Counted from the first letter of the stretch, positions 23,977 to 32,113 are shown. The stretch: DNA of 32,113 nucleotides from an uncultured Pelagibacteraceae bacterium (GCA_902547535.1 CACCOB010000003.1:257501-289613), one strand, 5' to 3'. The notes: generated from the sequence alone by a model not told the origin. Numbers and translations are program-made.

Positions 23977-24954
23977 ATGAAAAATTCCGAGTGTGCAGTC
24001 TACATGTTATCTTCGCGAAAGTTTTTGTTAATAAAGTGCCTTAATGAATTTTGGGAAAATTTTAATAAGGATTATGATTTTCCAGTATACATTTATTATT
24101 TTAATGGTGTGTATGATAAAGAGTACACAAATTTTGTAAAAAAAGAAAATAATAACAGAATCAAATTTATAGAAATATTTCCTAAAATCCCATCCCATTT
24201 AAATACAAAGGATTTATTTTATAATAGAAAATATAATCCTTATGTTAGAAAACATTTTAATAGTGATAAGAGATTAGGTTATTTGTATATGAATAGATTT
24301 ACGAGTAACCTCACGTCATATGATGAGTATGGCTGTATAACAACTGATCTAAAAAAATATGATTATTTAATGAGAATTGATGATGATAGTTGGTTTAAAA
24401 AAAAAATTAATTTTAATTTATTCGAGAGCGTAAAAAGTCATCCAATAGCGACTGGATATACTTGGAATTATATAAATTCAAACATATTGCATACCAGAGA
24501 AAATTTATGGAATTTTTATATGGATTATATAAAGAAAAATAATATAAAACCAAAAAACGAAATTCTTTTAAAAGCAGTTAATGAAAATGACGAAAATCAA
24601 ATGCATAAACTTCTATGGACTGCGGGTAATTGCAATTTATATAATATAAAAATGATTAATAATAGTGATTGGAAGAAGTTTATAAATGCAGTAAACGAAA
24701 ATGGAGGTCAATTCAAATATCGTTGGACTGATCTGGAAGTTATAGGTTTATATGCTTACACTTATTTTGATAATCCCATATATGACCTAAAAATAAGAGA
24801 GAATGGATTTTATGAAAATAAATTTAATAATTATATATATTATTACTTATCAGCAACTGCTCCCACAGGTAAAAAAAAATTAAATTTAAATTTTATAATA
24901 TTTAAACTATACAAATTTTTTTATCCTTTAACTAAATATTTTAAGAAGGCTTAA
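23977..24954 (+). CDS. GT15 (KRE2/MNT1)-like glycosyltransferase
   Basis: 325 residues resembling fungal alpha-1,2-mannosyltransferases of family GT15. The order of landmarks matches KRE2: YLYMNRFTSN (102-111; KRE2 YRHMCRFQSG), KYDYLMRIDDDSWF (127-140; DxD metal site, KRE2 FWRVDTD), LLWTAGN (212-218; KRE2 FWTNFE) and NGGQFKYRWTDLEVIG (242-257; KRE2 GGFFYERWGDAPVHS). The Glu of the KRE2 NFE segment, proposed as catalytic, is Asn218 here by this reading. Fungal members have an N-terminal membrane anchor; here there is none and the protein is cytoplasmic. Basic C-terminus may bind the membrane. The GDP-mannose donor is the family norm; acceptor unknown. Starts a new run with galE after 4 bp. Confidence 0.68.
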   Translation: MKNSECAVYMLSSRKFLLIKCLNEFWENFNKDYDFPVYIYYFNGVYDKEYTNFVKKENNNRIKFIEIFPKIPSHLNTKDLFYNRKYNPYVRKHFNSDKRLGYLYMNRFTSNLTSYDEYGCITTDLKKYDYLMRIDDDSWFKKKINFNLFESVKSHPIATGYTWNYINSNILHTRENLWNFYMDYIKKNNIKPKNEILLKAVNENDENQMHKLLWTAGNCNLYNIKMINNSDWKKFINAVNENGGQFKYRWTDLEVIGLYAYTYFDNPIYDLKIRENGFYENKFNNYIYYYLSATAPTGKKKLNLNFIIFKLYKFFYPLTKYFKKA

Positions 24955-24958
24955 ATTA

Positions 24959-25939
24959 ATGAAAATACTAGTAACTGGTGGCGCTGGATATATAGGAAGC
25001 CACATATGTAAAGAGCTTAGAGAAAAAAATTACGAACCAATAGTATTTGATAATTTAAGTGAGGGTTATAAAAAATTTGTAAAATGGGGTGAGTTTGTTT
25101 ATGGAGATCTTTCTAAACCTTCAGATTTATCAAAGTTAGATGCTCACGATATTAAAGCAACTATTCATCTTGCAAATAATGCTTATGTTTCTGAGTCTTG
25201 GAAAAATCCTTCTAAATACTATAAAAATAACATTAGTAATGGAATAAATCTTTTAGAATATTTAAAAAAAAGAAAAGTACAAAAATTTATTTTTTCAAGC
25301 ACATGCGCAGTATATAAGAATTCAAAAAAAGCTTTAAATGAAAATTCTTCAATTTATCCATCCTCTCCATATGGAAGATCCAAATTATTTTTTGAAAAAA
25401 TACTGGAGGATTATTCAAAAGTTTACAATTTTAAAGTTTGTACACTTAGATATTTTAATGCTTCAGGTGCTGATAAAACTTTGTCTATTGGTGAAGCTCA
25501 TGTTCCAGAAACACATCTAATTCCTAATCTGATAGAAGCTTTTGAAAAAAAAAAAACATTTTATATTTATGGTAAAAGTTATCCCACCAGAGATGGTACT
25601 TGCATAAGAGATTTTATTCATGTTACAGATTTAGCTGTAGCACATTGTAAAGCTTTAAAAAAAATAAATAAGATCTCAAAGAAATATATAATTTTTAATC
25701 TTGGATCTGGTAAATCTTATTCAGTGCTAGATGTTGTGAATGAGGTTAAAAAATTTAGTAATAAAAAGGTTAATTTAAAGTTTGCACCGAAAAGATCAGG
25801 TGATGTATCTGTATCTAAATCAAATATAAAATTAGCTAAATATCATCTTAATTGGAAACCTGAAAATAGTTCGTTAAGAAATATAATTAAAACAGCATAT
25901 TTATGGTATAAAAAAAAGAAAAAAATAAAACTATACTGA
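24959..25939 (+). CDS. galE: UDP-glucose 4-epimerase
   Basis: 326 residues, normal length. GGAGYIG (7-13) is the NAD loop, SST (113-115) and Y138/K142 (YGRSK) form the catalytic triad, and the LRYFNASGA and DGTCIRDFIHV segments are characteristic of GalE. It interconverts UDP-glucose and UDP-galactose (and possibly the HexNAc forms), supplying galactose for the glycans made here. It follows the GT15-like gene by 4 bp and is separated from the UDP-glucuronate epimerase by 38 bp. A run of twelve A (25545-25556) lies in the coding region. The function is the most secure in the window. Confidence 0.92.
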   Translation: MKILVTGGAGYIGSHICKELREKNYEPIVFDNLSEGYKKFVKWGEFVYGDLSKPSDLSKLDAHDIKATIHLANNAYVSESWKNPSKYYKNNISNGINLLEYLKKRKVQKFIFSSTCAVYKNSKKALNENSSIYPSSPYGRSKLFFEKILEDYSKVYNFKVCTLRYFNASGADKTLSIGEAHVPETHLIPNLIEAFEKKKTFYIYGKSYPTRDGTCIRDFIHVTDLAVAHCKALKKINKISKKYIIFNLGSGKSYSVLDVVNEVKKFSNKKVNLKFAPKRSGDVSVSKSNIKLAKYHLNWKPENSSLRNIIKTAYLWYKKKKKIKLY

Positions 25940-25977
25940 AATAATATTTCAAATTGCATTAATATTATAAAAAAAGA

Positions 25978-26994
25978 ATGAAAAAATTTTTAATAACTGG
26001 ATCAGCAGGATTCATTGGATTTCACGTATGCAAAAAGTTAATTAAAAATAAAAATTATTTAGTTGCAGGTGTCGACAAGTTTGATCCGTATTACAGTGTA
26101 AAGTTAAAAAAAGATAGAATTAAATATCTTAAAAACTTAAATAAAAAAAAAAATTTTTATCAATTCAATGATGACATAGTTAATTATAATAAACTTGAAA
26201 AAATATTTAGAAGGTTCAGGCCAGATTATGTTGTTAATTTAGCAGCACAAGCTGGCGTTCGTTATTCTTTAAAAAAACCCAGAGTTTATTTAAAGAATAA
26301 TATTGAAGGATTTTTTAACATTTTGGAGTTAAGTAAAAAATATTCAGTAAAACATCTTGTATTTGCAAGCACGAGTAGTGTTTATGGCCTTAATACAAAA
26401 TCACCGTTTAAAGAAAATCACACAGCTGATCATCCAATTCAATTTTATGCTGCAACAAAAAGATCAAATGAACTTATGGCTCATAGTTATAGTTATTTAT
26501 ATAAGATGCCGACTACTGGACTTAGATTTTTTACTGTATATGGACCCTGGTCAAGACCTGATATGTCACTTTATAATTTTGTAGATAATATTGTTAAAAA
26601 TAAACCTATTAATGTTTTTAATTATGGTAATCACATAAGAGATTTTACTTATGTAGATGATATTGTTTCAGGAATAATTAGTGCTATAAAAACAGTACCT
26701 AAATATCAAAAAAACAAAATAAATCCTTCACCAGATACTTCATCGGCTCCATATGAGATATATAATATTGGCAACAATAAGCCTGTTAAATTAATGAAAT
26801 ATATAAAATTAATTGAAAAAAATTTAAAAAAAAAGGCAAAAGTAAAATATCTACCACTTCAAGCTGGAGATATAAAATCAACTAGATCAAGTATGAACAA
26901 AATTAAAAGATACTTAAAATATAAACCAAATACAAATATCGAAAAGGGGATTAAAAATTTTATCAACTGGTATTTAAAATATAATAAATGTTAA
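25978..26994 (+). CDS. UDP-glucuronate 4-epimerase (CapI/LspL type)
   Basis: 338 residues. GSAGFIG (8-14), NLAAQAGVRYS (87-97), ASTSSVYG (130-137) and FYAATKRSNELMAHSYS (156-172, with Y157 and K161) are the typical CapI/GAE motifs; the AQAGVRYS and ATKR elements distinguish it from GalE and from UXS. It produces UDP-galacturonate from UDP-glucuronate. The DPYYS segment (36-40) after the first strand is also usual. The stop is directly followed by the ABC transporter start with no gap. With galE it supplies two C4-epimerised sugars. UDP-glucose dehydrogenase, needed to make UDP-glucuronate, is not in the window. Confidence 0.88.
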   Translation: MKKFLITGSAGFIGFHVCKKLIKNKNYLVAGVDKFDPYYSVKLKKDRIKYLKNLNKKKNFYQFNDDIVNYNKLEKIFRRFRPDYVVNLAAQAGVRYSLKKPRVYLKNNIEGFFNILELSKKYSVKHLVFASTSSVYGLNTKSPFKENHTADHPIQFYAATKRSNELMAHSYSYLYKMPTTGLRFFTVYGPWSRPDMSLYNFVDNIVKNKPINVFNYGNHIRDFTYVDDIVSGIISAIKTVPKYQKNKINPSPDTSSAPYEIYNIGNNKPVKLMKYIKLIEKNLKKKAKVKYLPLQAGDIKSTRSSMNKIKRYLKYKPNTNIEKGIKNFINWYLKYNKC

Positions 26995-28680
26995 ATGTTT
27001 AAGCTTTTAAAGGAACTTCCTAAATTACTTTCTGAAAAAGAGAAAAGAAATTTTTATTTAATTTTTCCACTTATGCTCTTTACAATGGGTTTAGAAACTC
27101 TCGGATTAGGAATAATACTTCCAATGATCAAAGTAATTTTTGATCAACAATTTTTAGAAAAATATTTTTTTTTTTTAAGTTCATTTAGCTATTTCAGTCA
27201 GCTTTCAATAATTCTAGCTTTTATGGTAATTTTTTATATTTTAAAAAATGTTATAATTGTACTTATTCAATATCATATAAACAATTTTTCTTATAATCTT
27301 AAATCAAAAATATCAAATAAATTACTCAAACAATATGTTCATCAACCTTTTAATTTTTTTTTAAAAAAAAATTCATCCGAAATTTTGAGAAATATTTTAC
27401 ATGACGTTGATATTCTAGCATCATCCACAATTGCAAACTTTACATTAATAACAGAATATACAATCATTTTTGGGATTGGGGTATTAATATTATTTATAAG
27501 TCCATATTCAACATTAATACTCTTATTATTCTTAATAATATTTTTTTTATTTTATATTTTCTACGTAAAAAAAAAAGTTAAGGAATGGGGAACATCAAGA
27601 CAAGAACAGGATCTCATAAGACTAAAAAGTTTTTCTGAAATATTTGGGTCAATTAAAGAATTAATCATTTATTCAAAAAGAGATAAATTAACTGAAAGTT
27701 TTTATAAAAGTAATTCACTTTCTGTAAACCTATATAAAAAAATGTCATTTATTAATGTCATACCAAGGTTTATTCTTGAAATTGTAGCAATTCTAATAAT
27801 TTCAATAATAATTTTACTTTTAACCCATCTAAATAAAAGCCAAATTGAATTAATTCCAATATTAGCAATTTACGCAGCAGCGATATTTAAGATTCTACCT
27901 AGTGTTAATAGAATAATTATTGCTAAACAAAGCTTTAAATTTGCCAAAGTGGCTATTAATAAAATTATTTCAGAATTAGAAAATTTAAAAAAAACTGAGG
28001 AGAAATATTCACTATTTGAAACAAACAGTTTTTCAAAGTCTATAAAAATGAATAATGTTAGTTTCAGATATTCAGAAAATGACAATTATGTGATAAAAAA
28101 TTCAGATTTTGAGATATTTAAAAACCGTGTTACCGGTATTTATGGTCAAAGTGGATCTGGAAAAAGCACTTTAGTGGATATATTGCTCAGTCTTTTATCA
28201 CCTACCTCAGGCAATATAGAAATTGATGGAAAATACTTAGATAATAGCAAAAAAATTTTCAATTTATTTTCTTATGTTCCACAAAAATTATATATTTTAG
28301 ATGATACAATTTATAATAATATCATATTAGGTGAAAAAAATAAATTATTAGATATTAATCAAATTTTAAAAGATTGTTTGCTTGATGAGTACATAGAAAA
28401 TTTACCAAATAAAATAAATACGTTAGCTGGTGAAAAGGGTGCAAGAATTTCTGGTGGACAAATACAGCGTATAGCCATCGCTAGAGCTCTATATGCAAAT
28501 AAAGATATACTAGTATTGGATGAAGCAACAAGTGCTTTAGATATTAATACAGAAAAAAAAATATTAGAAAATTTGAAGAAATATAACAAAACAATAATAA
28601 TGGTTACACATAGATTGGCAAATCTAAAAATGTGTGATTACATTTATCATGTAAAAGAAAAAAAAGTAATTAAGGAATGA
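26995..28680 (+). CDS. ABC transporter with fused membrane and ATPase domains (PglK/MsbA-like flippase)
   Basis: 561 residues. The first 310 contain about six hydrophobic membrane segments; the remainder is the ATPase. Walker A is GQSGSGKST (384-392), the signature is SGGQ (486-489) and Walker B ends in LDEATSALD with D509, followed by VTHRL. The exporter half-transporter layout and length match PglK and MsbA, which flip lipid-linked oligosaccharides or lipid A. No Wzx was seen, so this is the best candidate for moving the lipid-linked glycan across the inner membrane. It starts directly after the previous stop and overlaps the next gene by 4 bp. A T12 tract (27165-27176) lies in the first membrane region. 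Confidence 0.88.
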   Translation: MFKLLKELPKLLSEKEKRNFYLIFPLMLFTMGLETLGLGIILPMIKVIFDQQFLEKYFFFLSSFSYFSQLSIILAFMVIFYILKNVIIVLIQYHINNFSYNLKSKISNKLLKQYVHQPFNFFLKKNSSEILRNILHDVDILASSTIANFTLITEYTIIFGIGVLILFISPYSTLILLLFLIIFFLFYIFYVKKKVKEWGTSRQEQDLIRLKSFSEIFGSIKELIIYSKRDKLTESFYKSNSLSVNLYKKMSFINVIPRFILEIVAILIISIIILLLTHLNKSQIELIPILAIYAAAIFKILPSVNRIIIAKQSFKFAKVAINKIISELENLKKTEEKYSLFETNSFSKSIKMNNVSFRYSENDNYVIKNSDFEIFKNRVTGIYGQSGSGKSTLVDILLSLLSPTSGNIEIDGKYLDNSKKIFNLFSYVPQKLYILDDTIYNNIILGEKNKLLDINQILKDCLLDEYIENLPNKINTLAGEKGARISGGQIQRIAIARALYANKDILVLDEATSALDINTEKKILENLKKYNKTIIMVTHRLANLKMCDYIYHVKEKKVIKE

Positions 28681-29669
28681 TAAAAATTTTATACCTTTTT
28701 ACAAACAAAAATTCAGCATCATTTATTTTTTATAAAAATTCATTAAAAAAAGAAAAAAAGTTAAATATAAAATTTTCAAAGCAATTGCCAAAAAACTATA
28801 AAAAATATGATTTCATATTCCTACAAAGTAATTTTACTAAAGTGAAAAATTTTGATAAATTTAAAAATGATGTTAAGGTTGTTCTTGTAGAACCACGTTT
28901 AGGACATAATAATAATTTAAAGCTAAAATTTAGTCTTGTAATTTTTAACAGTATAGAGTCTCAAATTTTTTTTTCTAACAAAATTTTATTTTCAAAAAAC
29001 ATTATCTATCCAACCTTTCCAGAATACGAAGTAAAGAGAAAAAAAAAATTTAAAAACGATGGTAAAGTAGTTATTACTTATCATGGTAATAAAGTTCATT
29101 TAGAGAATTCTAAAGAACAAATTATTAACACTTTAAATCACATATCGTCAGAATTTAAAAACAAAAAGATTAAAGTTTTTTTAATTTACAATATAAAAAA
29201 TCTTGGATTTTCAAAAAATATAAATAGTAAAAAAAATGTTGAGATTAAACATATACAGTATTCTAACTCTAATATTGTAAAAATTTTATCAAATACTGAT
29301 ATTGGACTAGTGCCACAAACATTAAAAAGAAAAGGTTTTTTTCAAGTATTATCCAAAAAGAAAAACAATTATGATCTTATTTTTAAAGAAACAACAAATC
29401 TAGGAAGGCATCTTGTTTTTGGACAATTTAAAATTCCAGTAATCACAGAGCCAACTCCATCTGTAATAAAGTTTTTTGATGATGAAAGCATGGAATATAT
29501 AGTGTATGATGAAAATTCATGGTTTAAGGTCTTAAAAAAATTAATAATAGATTGTGAACTGAGATCTTCTTTAGGTATTAAACTTTATAAAATATGGCAA
29601 AATAATTTTAGACATGAGGTCCTTAATAAGAAACTTGTAAAAATTCTAGATAAAATTTTAAAATCTTAA
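28677..29669 (+). CDS. Probable GT-B-fold glycosyltransferase
   Basis: 330 residues with no strong signature but a plausible GT-B layout: an N-terminal beta strand (MIKILYLFTN), a central VVITYHGNKVHLEN domain boundary, and a C-terminal NTDIGLVPQ strand followed by FKETTNLGRHLVFGQFKIPVITEPTP, resembling the donor-binding region of GT4-like enzymes. The usual EX7E motif is not clear. It overlaps the ABC transporter gene by 4 bp, which supports a role in the same glycan. It is the last gene of this run; a 216-bp gap follows. Exact family and sugar are unknown. Confidence 0.58.
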   Translation: MIKILYLFTNKNSASFIFYKNSLKKEKKLNIKFSKQLPKNYKKYDFIFLQSNFTKVKNFDKFKNDVKVVLVEPRLGHNNNLKLKFSLVIFNSIESQIFFSNKILFSKNIIYPTFPEYEVKRKKKFKNDGKVVITYHGNKVHLENSKEQIINTLNHISSEFKNKKIKVFLIYNIKNLGFSKNINSKKNVEIKHIQYSNSNIVKILSNTDIGLVPQTLKRKGFFQVLSKKKNNYDLIFKETTNLGRHLVFGQFKIPVITEPTPSVIKFFDDESMEYIVYDENSWFKVLKKLIIDCELRSSLGIKLYKIWQNNFRHEVLNKKLVKILDKILKS

Positions 29670-29860
29670 ATATTATAATTTTAAGTATTTTGATAGAATG
29701 TTAATTGTATTGTATTCCAAAAGATTAGTATCATTAATTTTTTTTTAGTTCTCATTAATTTTAGAATTACTTTAGCTAGTGAAATATGACAGTTGACTTT
29801 AACTAATTTTTTTCGTCGATAATTTTTTAATATTTCTTTAGAATATTAATTAAGTATATA

Positions 29861-29884
29861 AATTAATAAATTAATAAATTAATA
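29861..29884 (+). repeat. Three tandem copies of AATTAATA against a start codon
   Basis: Three perfect 8-bp units end one base before the ATG of the GT4 gene at 29886. A TATATA/TATAAA stretch at 29855-29862 precedes them, so the repeats would fall in the 5' leader. A near-consensus TTGACT at 29793 with a poor -10 (GATAAT at 29818, 19-bp spacer) is an alternative promoter. The rest of the 216-bp gap before this gene holds no recognisable gene. Confidence 0.85.
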
Positions 29885-29885
29885 A

Positions 29886-30965
29886 ATGAAAAAACTATTT
29901 TTTTATCTTCCTACAATGGATATTGGTGGTGCAGAACGAAATTTTTTAAGACTTATAAATTTTTATAAAAAAAAAGGCCATAACGTATGTTTAGTCTTAA
30001 ATAAAAAAAAAGGAAGATTGCTTAAAGATTTGGAGAAAGATATTCGTGTAATAAATCTTGATGTTGATCGAACTTTTAAATCAATATTTTTTTTAAGAAA
30101 GCTAATAATACTAAATAAGCCTGATATTTTTTTTTCAAGCCTAACGCATTGTAATATTGTATTGATTATTGCTAATATTTTTTCAATATTTAAAACAAAA
30201 GTATACGTCAAGGAGTGCAACAATTTTAAATTTCAATTAAATTATGGGCCACTTCTGAATGTATTTTATATTTTTTTTATAAGCTTTATATATATTTTTG
30301 CATCTAAAATTATTAGTGTTTCTAAAAGCTTAGAAAAACAACTGAAAAAAATACTATTTTTAAATCCAAAAAAAATATTGACTATCTATAATTCTTTAGA
30401 CAGCATAGAAATTAAGAAAAAAAGTAAAGTAAATTACAAAAAAATATTTAAAAACAATTATCCTACAATAATTTCTGTTGGAAAACTTAAAAAACAAAAA
30501 AACTATATTAATTTAATTAAAGCTATTAATATTTTAAATAAAAATAAGAAAATAAATTTAATAATAATTGGATCCGGATCAGAAAGAAAAAAATTACAAA
30601 AATTAATTTTGAAATTTAAACTTTCAAAAAAAATAAAAATTATTCAAGAAACTTCAAATCCTTTTAAATATATGGCTAATTCAGATCTGTTTGTTTTATC
30701 TTCCAATTATGAGGGAAATCCAAATGTAATATTAGAAGCATTATGTCTTAAAATGAAAATAGTATCTACAAATTGTGATTTTGGACCTTCAGAAATTCTA
30801 GAAAATGGAAAGTACGGAACTCTTGTAAAAGTGAATGATTATACTGATTTAGCTAAAGGAATTAATTTGCAATTAAGAAACAATAAATTTCTGAATTATC
30901 CAAATTTTAAAAAATTTTCAATAGAACATGTGGCAAACAGATATATGCAGAATTTGAAATTGTAA
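29886..30965 (+). CDS. Family 4 glycosyltransferase
   Basis: 359 residues, GT-B. The N-terminal acceptor domain has the MDIGGAERN motif (11-19). The C-terminal domain has ISVGKLKKQKN, a DLFVLSSNYEGNPNVILEAL segment with the EX7E pair E276/E284, and STNCDFGPSEIL, all standard GT4 features. It likely transfers a sugar from a UDP or GDP donor with retention. A hydrophobic patch near 120-140 may dip into the membrane. The first gene after a 216-bp gap, with three AATTAATA repeats directly upstream. Its 3' end runs straight into a methyltransferase remnant in another frame, although the protein's own end looks normal. Confidence 0.88.
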   Translation: MKKLFFYLPTMDIGGAERNFLRLINFYKKKGHNVCLVLNKKKGRLLKDLEKDIRVINLDVDRTFKSIFFLRKLIILNKPDIFFSSLTHCNIVLIIANIFSIFKTKVYVKECNNFKFQLNYGPLLNVFYIFFISFIYIFASKIISVSKSLEKQLKKILFLNPKKILTIYNSLDSIEIKKKSKVNYKKIFKNNYPTIISVGKLKKQKNYINLIKAINILNKNKKINLIIIGSGSERKKLQKLILKFKLSKKIKIIQETSNPFKYMANSDLFVLSSNYEGNPNVILEALCLKMKIVSTNCDFGPSEILENGKYGTLVKVNDYTDLAKGINLQLRNNKFLNYPNFKKFSIEHVANRYMQNLKL

Positions 30966-31135
30966 GCAATAGACAAAATATTGGTGATATAATAATATTT
31001 GACGATATAACTCAAAATCAATTCCTAGATTTGGCAAAACATATTTTAAGTATTGAAAATGAGGAAAAATATTTATTTGAATATTTAAAATCAACTGATA
31101 GCAGAGGTTATGCAATCACAAAAAAAACAAAATAA
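30962..31135 (+). pseudogene. 3' remnant of a class I SAM-dependent methyltransferase gene
   Basis: A 57-codon stretch, in a different frame from the GT4 gene, encodes NIGDIIIFDDITQ near its start and SRGYAITKK near its end. These match the last strand-and-tail part of sugar/macrocin-type methyltransferases. The SAM-binding N-terminal part is absent; the frame is open only back to 30911, inside the GT4 gene. There is no start codon or ribosome site that would make a working protein. The GT4 stop lies at its left edge and the intact methyltransferase gene begins inside its last codons. It looks like a recombination scar. Confidence 0.6.
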
Positions 31136-31895
31136 ATTTAAAACACTACTTTTTTATTTATTATGGTACTCAAGAAATTATAAATATTTTTTAAATTTTT
31201 TATTTATTTTAACTAATAAAATTAAAAATATTTTTTCGAGCAAAGAAAAAATTAAAGTAAAAAAAAAATATCTAAAAAAAAATATATCTACTATAAAATT
31301 TGTTAAGGAAATTTTAAAAAAAAAAGATTTAATAGATTTTGAGTCTAAAAGAATTTATTTGAATAGAAAAAAAATTCTCAAAAATAAAATAAAATATTAT
31401 GGAGGTGCAGCCGACTTAAATTTAATCTATAATATTAGTATTATTACAAGACCTAAAAATATACTTGAAAGCGGTGTTGCTTTAGGATGGTCCTCTTTAG
31501 CTTTTTTACAGTCTATAAAAGAAAATAAAATTGGGTGTTTATCGTCTATAGATATGCCATATATGAATAAAAACAAAGTATCATACGTTGGAATGGCAGT
31601 GCCAAGAGAGTTGAAGAAAAATTGGAAATTATATAAATACCCTGACAGAGTTATTTTACAATCATTAATTAAAAAAGGTATTAAGTTTGATATAGTTCAT
31701 TATGACAGTGATAAAAGTTATTATGGAAGAATGTGGTTTTATAAAAAAATATGGAGTCATATTAGAAGGGGAGGATTGTTTATCTCAGACGACGTTAAGG
31801 ATAACTATGCTTTTATAGACTTTGCCAAATACGTAAATAAAAAATATTATTTAATTAAAAGTAAAAATAAATTTTCAGGTATTATAATTAAGTGA
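31110..31895 (+). CDS. Class I SAM-dependent methyltransferase
   Basis: 261 residues. The SAM-binding motif I is LESGVALGWSSL (119-130), with the following acidic position D148 in SIDMP. VHYDSDKSYYGRMWFY (196-211) carries D199, and GGLFISDDVKD (221-231) corresponds to the post-strand DD motif found in O-methyltransferases of the Methyltransf_24 type. The first 60 residues are hydrophobic, then Lys-rich, and may associate with the membrane. It probably methylates a sugar hydroxyl in the glycan. The ATG lies inside the methyltransferase remnant, and its stop overlaps the next GTG start (GTGA). Substrate unknown. Confidence 0.82.
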   Translation: MQSQKKQNKFKTLLFYLLWYSRNYKYFLNFLFILTNKIKNIFSSKEKIKVKKKYLKKNISTIKFVKEILKKKDLIDFESKRIYLNRKKILKNKIKYYGGAADLNLIYNISIITRPKNILESGVALGWSSLAFLQSIKENKIGCLSSIDMPYMNKNKVSYVGMAVPRELKKNWKLYKYPDRVILQSLIKKGIKFDIVHYDSDKSYYGRMWFYKKIWSHIRRGGLFISDDVKDNYAFIDFAKYVNKKYYLIKSKNKFSGIIIK

Positions 31896-32113
31896 AGAAA
31901 ATTTTATTTGTAAGTCCAAGATTTCATACAAACCTTTTTCATACAATAAAATATTTAAAATTAAAAAATTACAAAATAAGATTTTTAGCATCCAATAAAC
32001 AGTTAATAGAGGATTATACTCATATTAAGCCAATTATAATTAAAACTTCTTATTTTTCTTTGTTTATTTCAAAAATATTTAAAAAATTTAATAAAAATAA
32101 TAGATTTTATTTT
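31892..32113 (+). CDS. N-terminal part of a GT4-like glycosyltransferase, cut by the window end
   Basis: A GTG start overlaps the methyltransferase stop (GTGA), and the frame stays open for 74 codons to the end. It begins KKILFVSPRFHTN, then HTIKYLKLKNYKIRFLAS, the typical first strand and helix of GT4-type GT-B enzymes. The rest lies outside the window. Coupled start and content suggest it belongs to the same operon. Confidence 0.68.
   Translation, partial: MKKILFVSPRFHTNLFHTIKYLKLKNYKIRFLASNKQLIEDYTHIKPIIIKTSYFSLFISKIFKKFNKNNRFYF

Noticed and set aside
29665..29685. Six-base inverted repeat after the GT-B gene as a terminator
   Set aside because: All A-T, short stem and no clean T run; indistinguishable from background here.
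29886..31135. GT4-methyltransferase fusion broken by one frameshift
   Set aside because: The GT4 protein ends at a normal length and the second frame lacks a SAM-binding region, so a scar explains it better than a fusion.
1..32113. CRISPR arrays, tRNA or rRNA genes, IS elements, phage genes
   Set aside because: No direct-repeat arrays, cloverleaf-like GC-rich stretches, transposase or integrase motifs were seen.

Overview
The window is very AT-rich (roughly a quarter G+C by eye) and coding-dense. Its proteins are loaded with Lys, Asn, Ile and Phe, intergenic gaps are short, and many neighbouring genes overlap by a few bases. This composition and gene content fit a surface-polysaccharide hypervariable island of a streamlined marine alphaproteobacterium of the SAR11/Pelagibacterales type. 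That assignment is an inference from style: there is no rRNA or housekeeping marker. No tRNA, rRNA, CRISPR array, IS element or phage gene was seen. Nearly every gene is a sugar-nucleotide enzyme, glycosyltransferase, modifying enzyme or exporter.

Layout. (1) 1-828 (+): 3' part of a DegT-type sugar aminotransferase, cut by the window edge. (2) 830-5317 (-): TauE/SafE-like membrane protein, hexapeptide acetyltransferase, GMD-like nucleotide-sugar dehydratase, and a NeuB-SAF-TIM-barrel fusion. (3) 5435-7200 (+): an Fe(II)/2OG-oxygenase-like protein overlapping a short pyruvate-kinase-like protein. (4) 7183-10600 (-): radical SAM protein, GT2 glycosyltransferase, sulfotransferase. (5) 10807-11322 (+): APS-kinase-like protein. 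(6) 11332-19861 (-): ArnA/UXS-like epimerase-decarboxylase, radical SAM/SPASM protein, PseC/ArnB-like aminotransferase, NeuB-like synthase without SAF domain, PseG/SpsG-like protein with altered active site, SpsF-like cytidylyltransferase, GT2, then WbqC and a surface-carbohydrate protein, the last with its own promoter. (7) 19907-32113 (+): GT2, DegT-like protein, GMC-type oxidoreductase, GT42/CstII-like transferase, GT15 (KRE2/MNT1)-like transferase, GalE, UDP-glucuronate 4-epimerase, PglK/MsbA-type ABC flippase, two GT-B transferases, a methyltransferase remnant, an intact methyltransferase, and the start of another GT4 gene.

How it fits together. Two separate nonulosonate (sialic-acid-like) synthesis modules are visible: the NeuB fusion with the GMD-like dehydratase, and the PseC/NeuB/SpsG/SpsF run. 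A CstII-like transferase downstream could use a CMP-nonulosonate. Galactose and galacturonate precursors can come from the two C4-epimerases. The ABC protein is a candidate flippase for lipid-linked glycans. The APS kinase and sulfotransferase suggest a sulfated glycan; acetyl- and methyltransferases would add further decoration. The strand flips six times, and convergent genes abut or overlap without clear terminators, which suggests assembly from cassettes. The most unusual elements are the NeuB fusion, the substituted PseG-like protein inside a radical-SAM-containing nonulosonate operon, the truncated pyruvate kinase, and a bacterial GT15 homologue.
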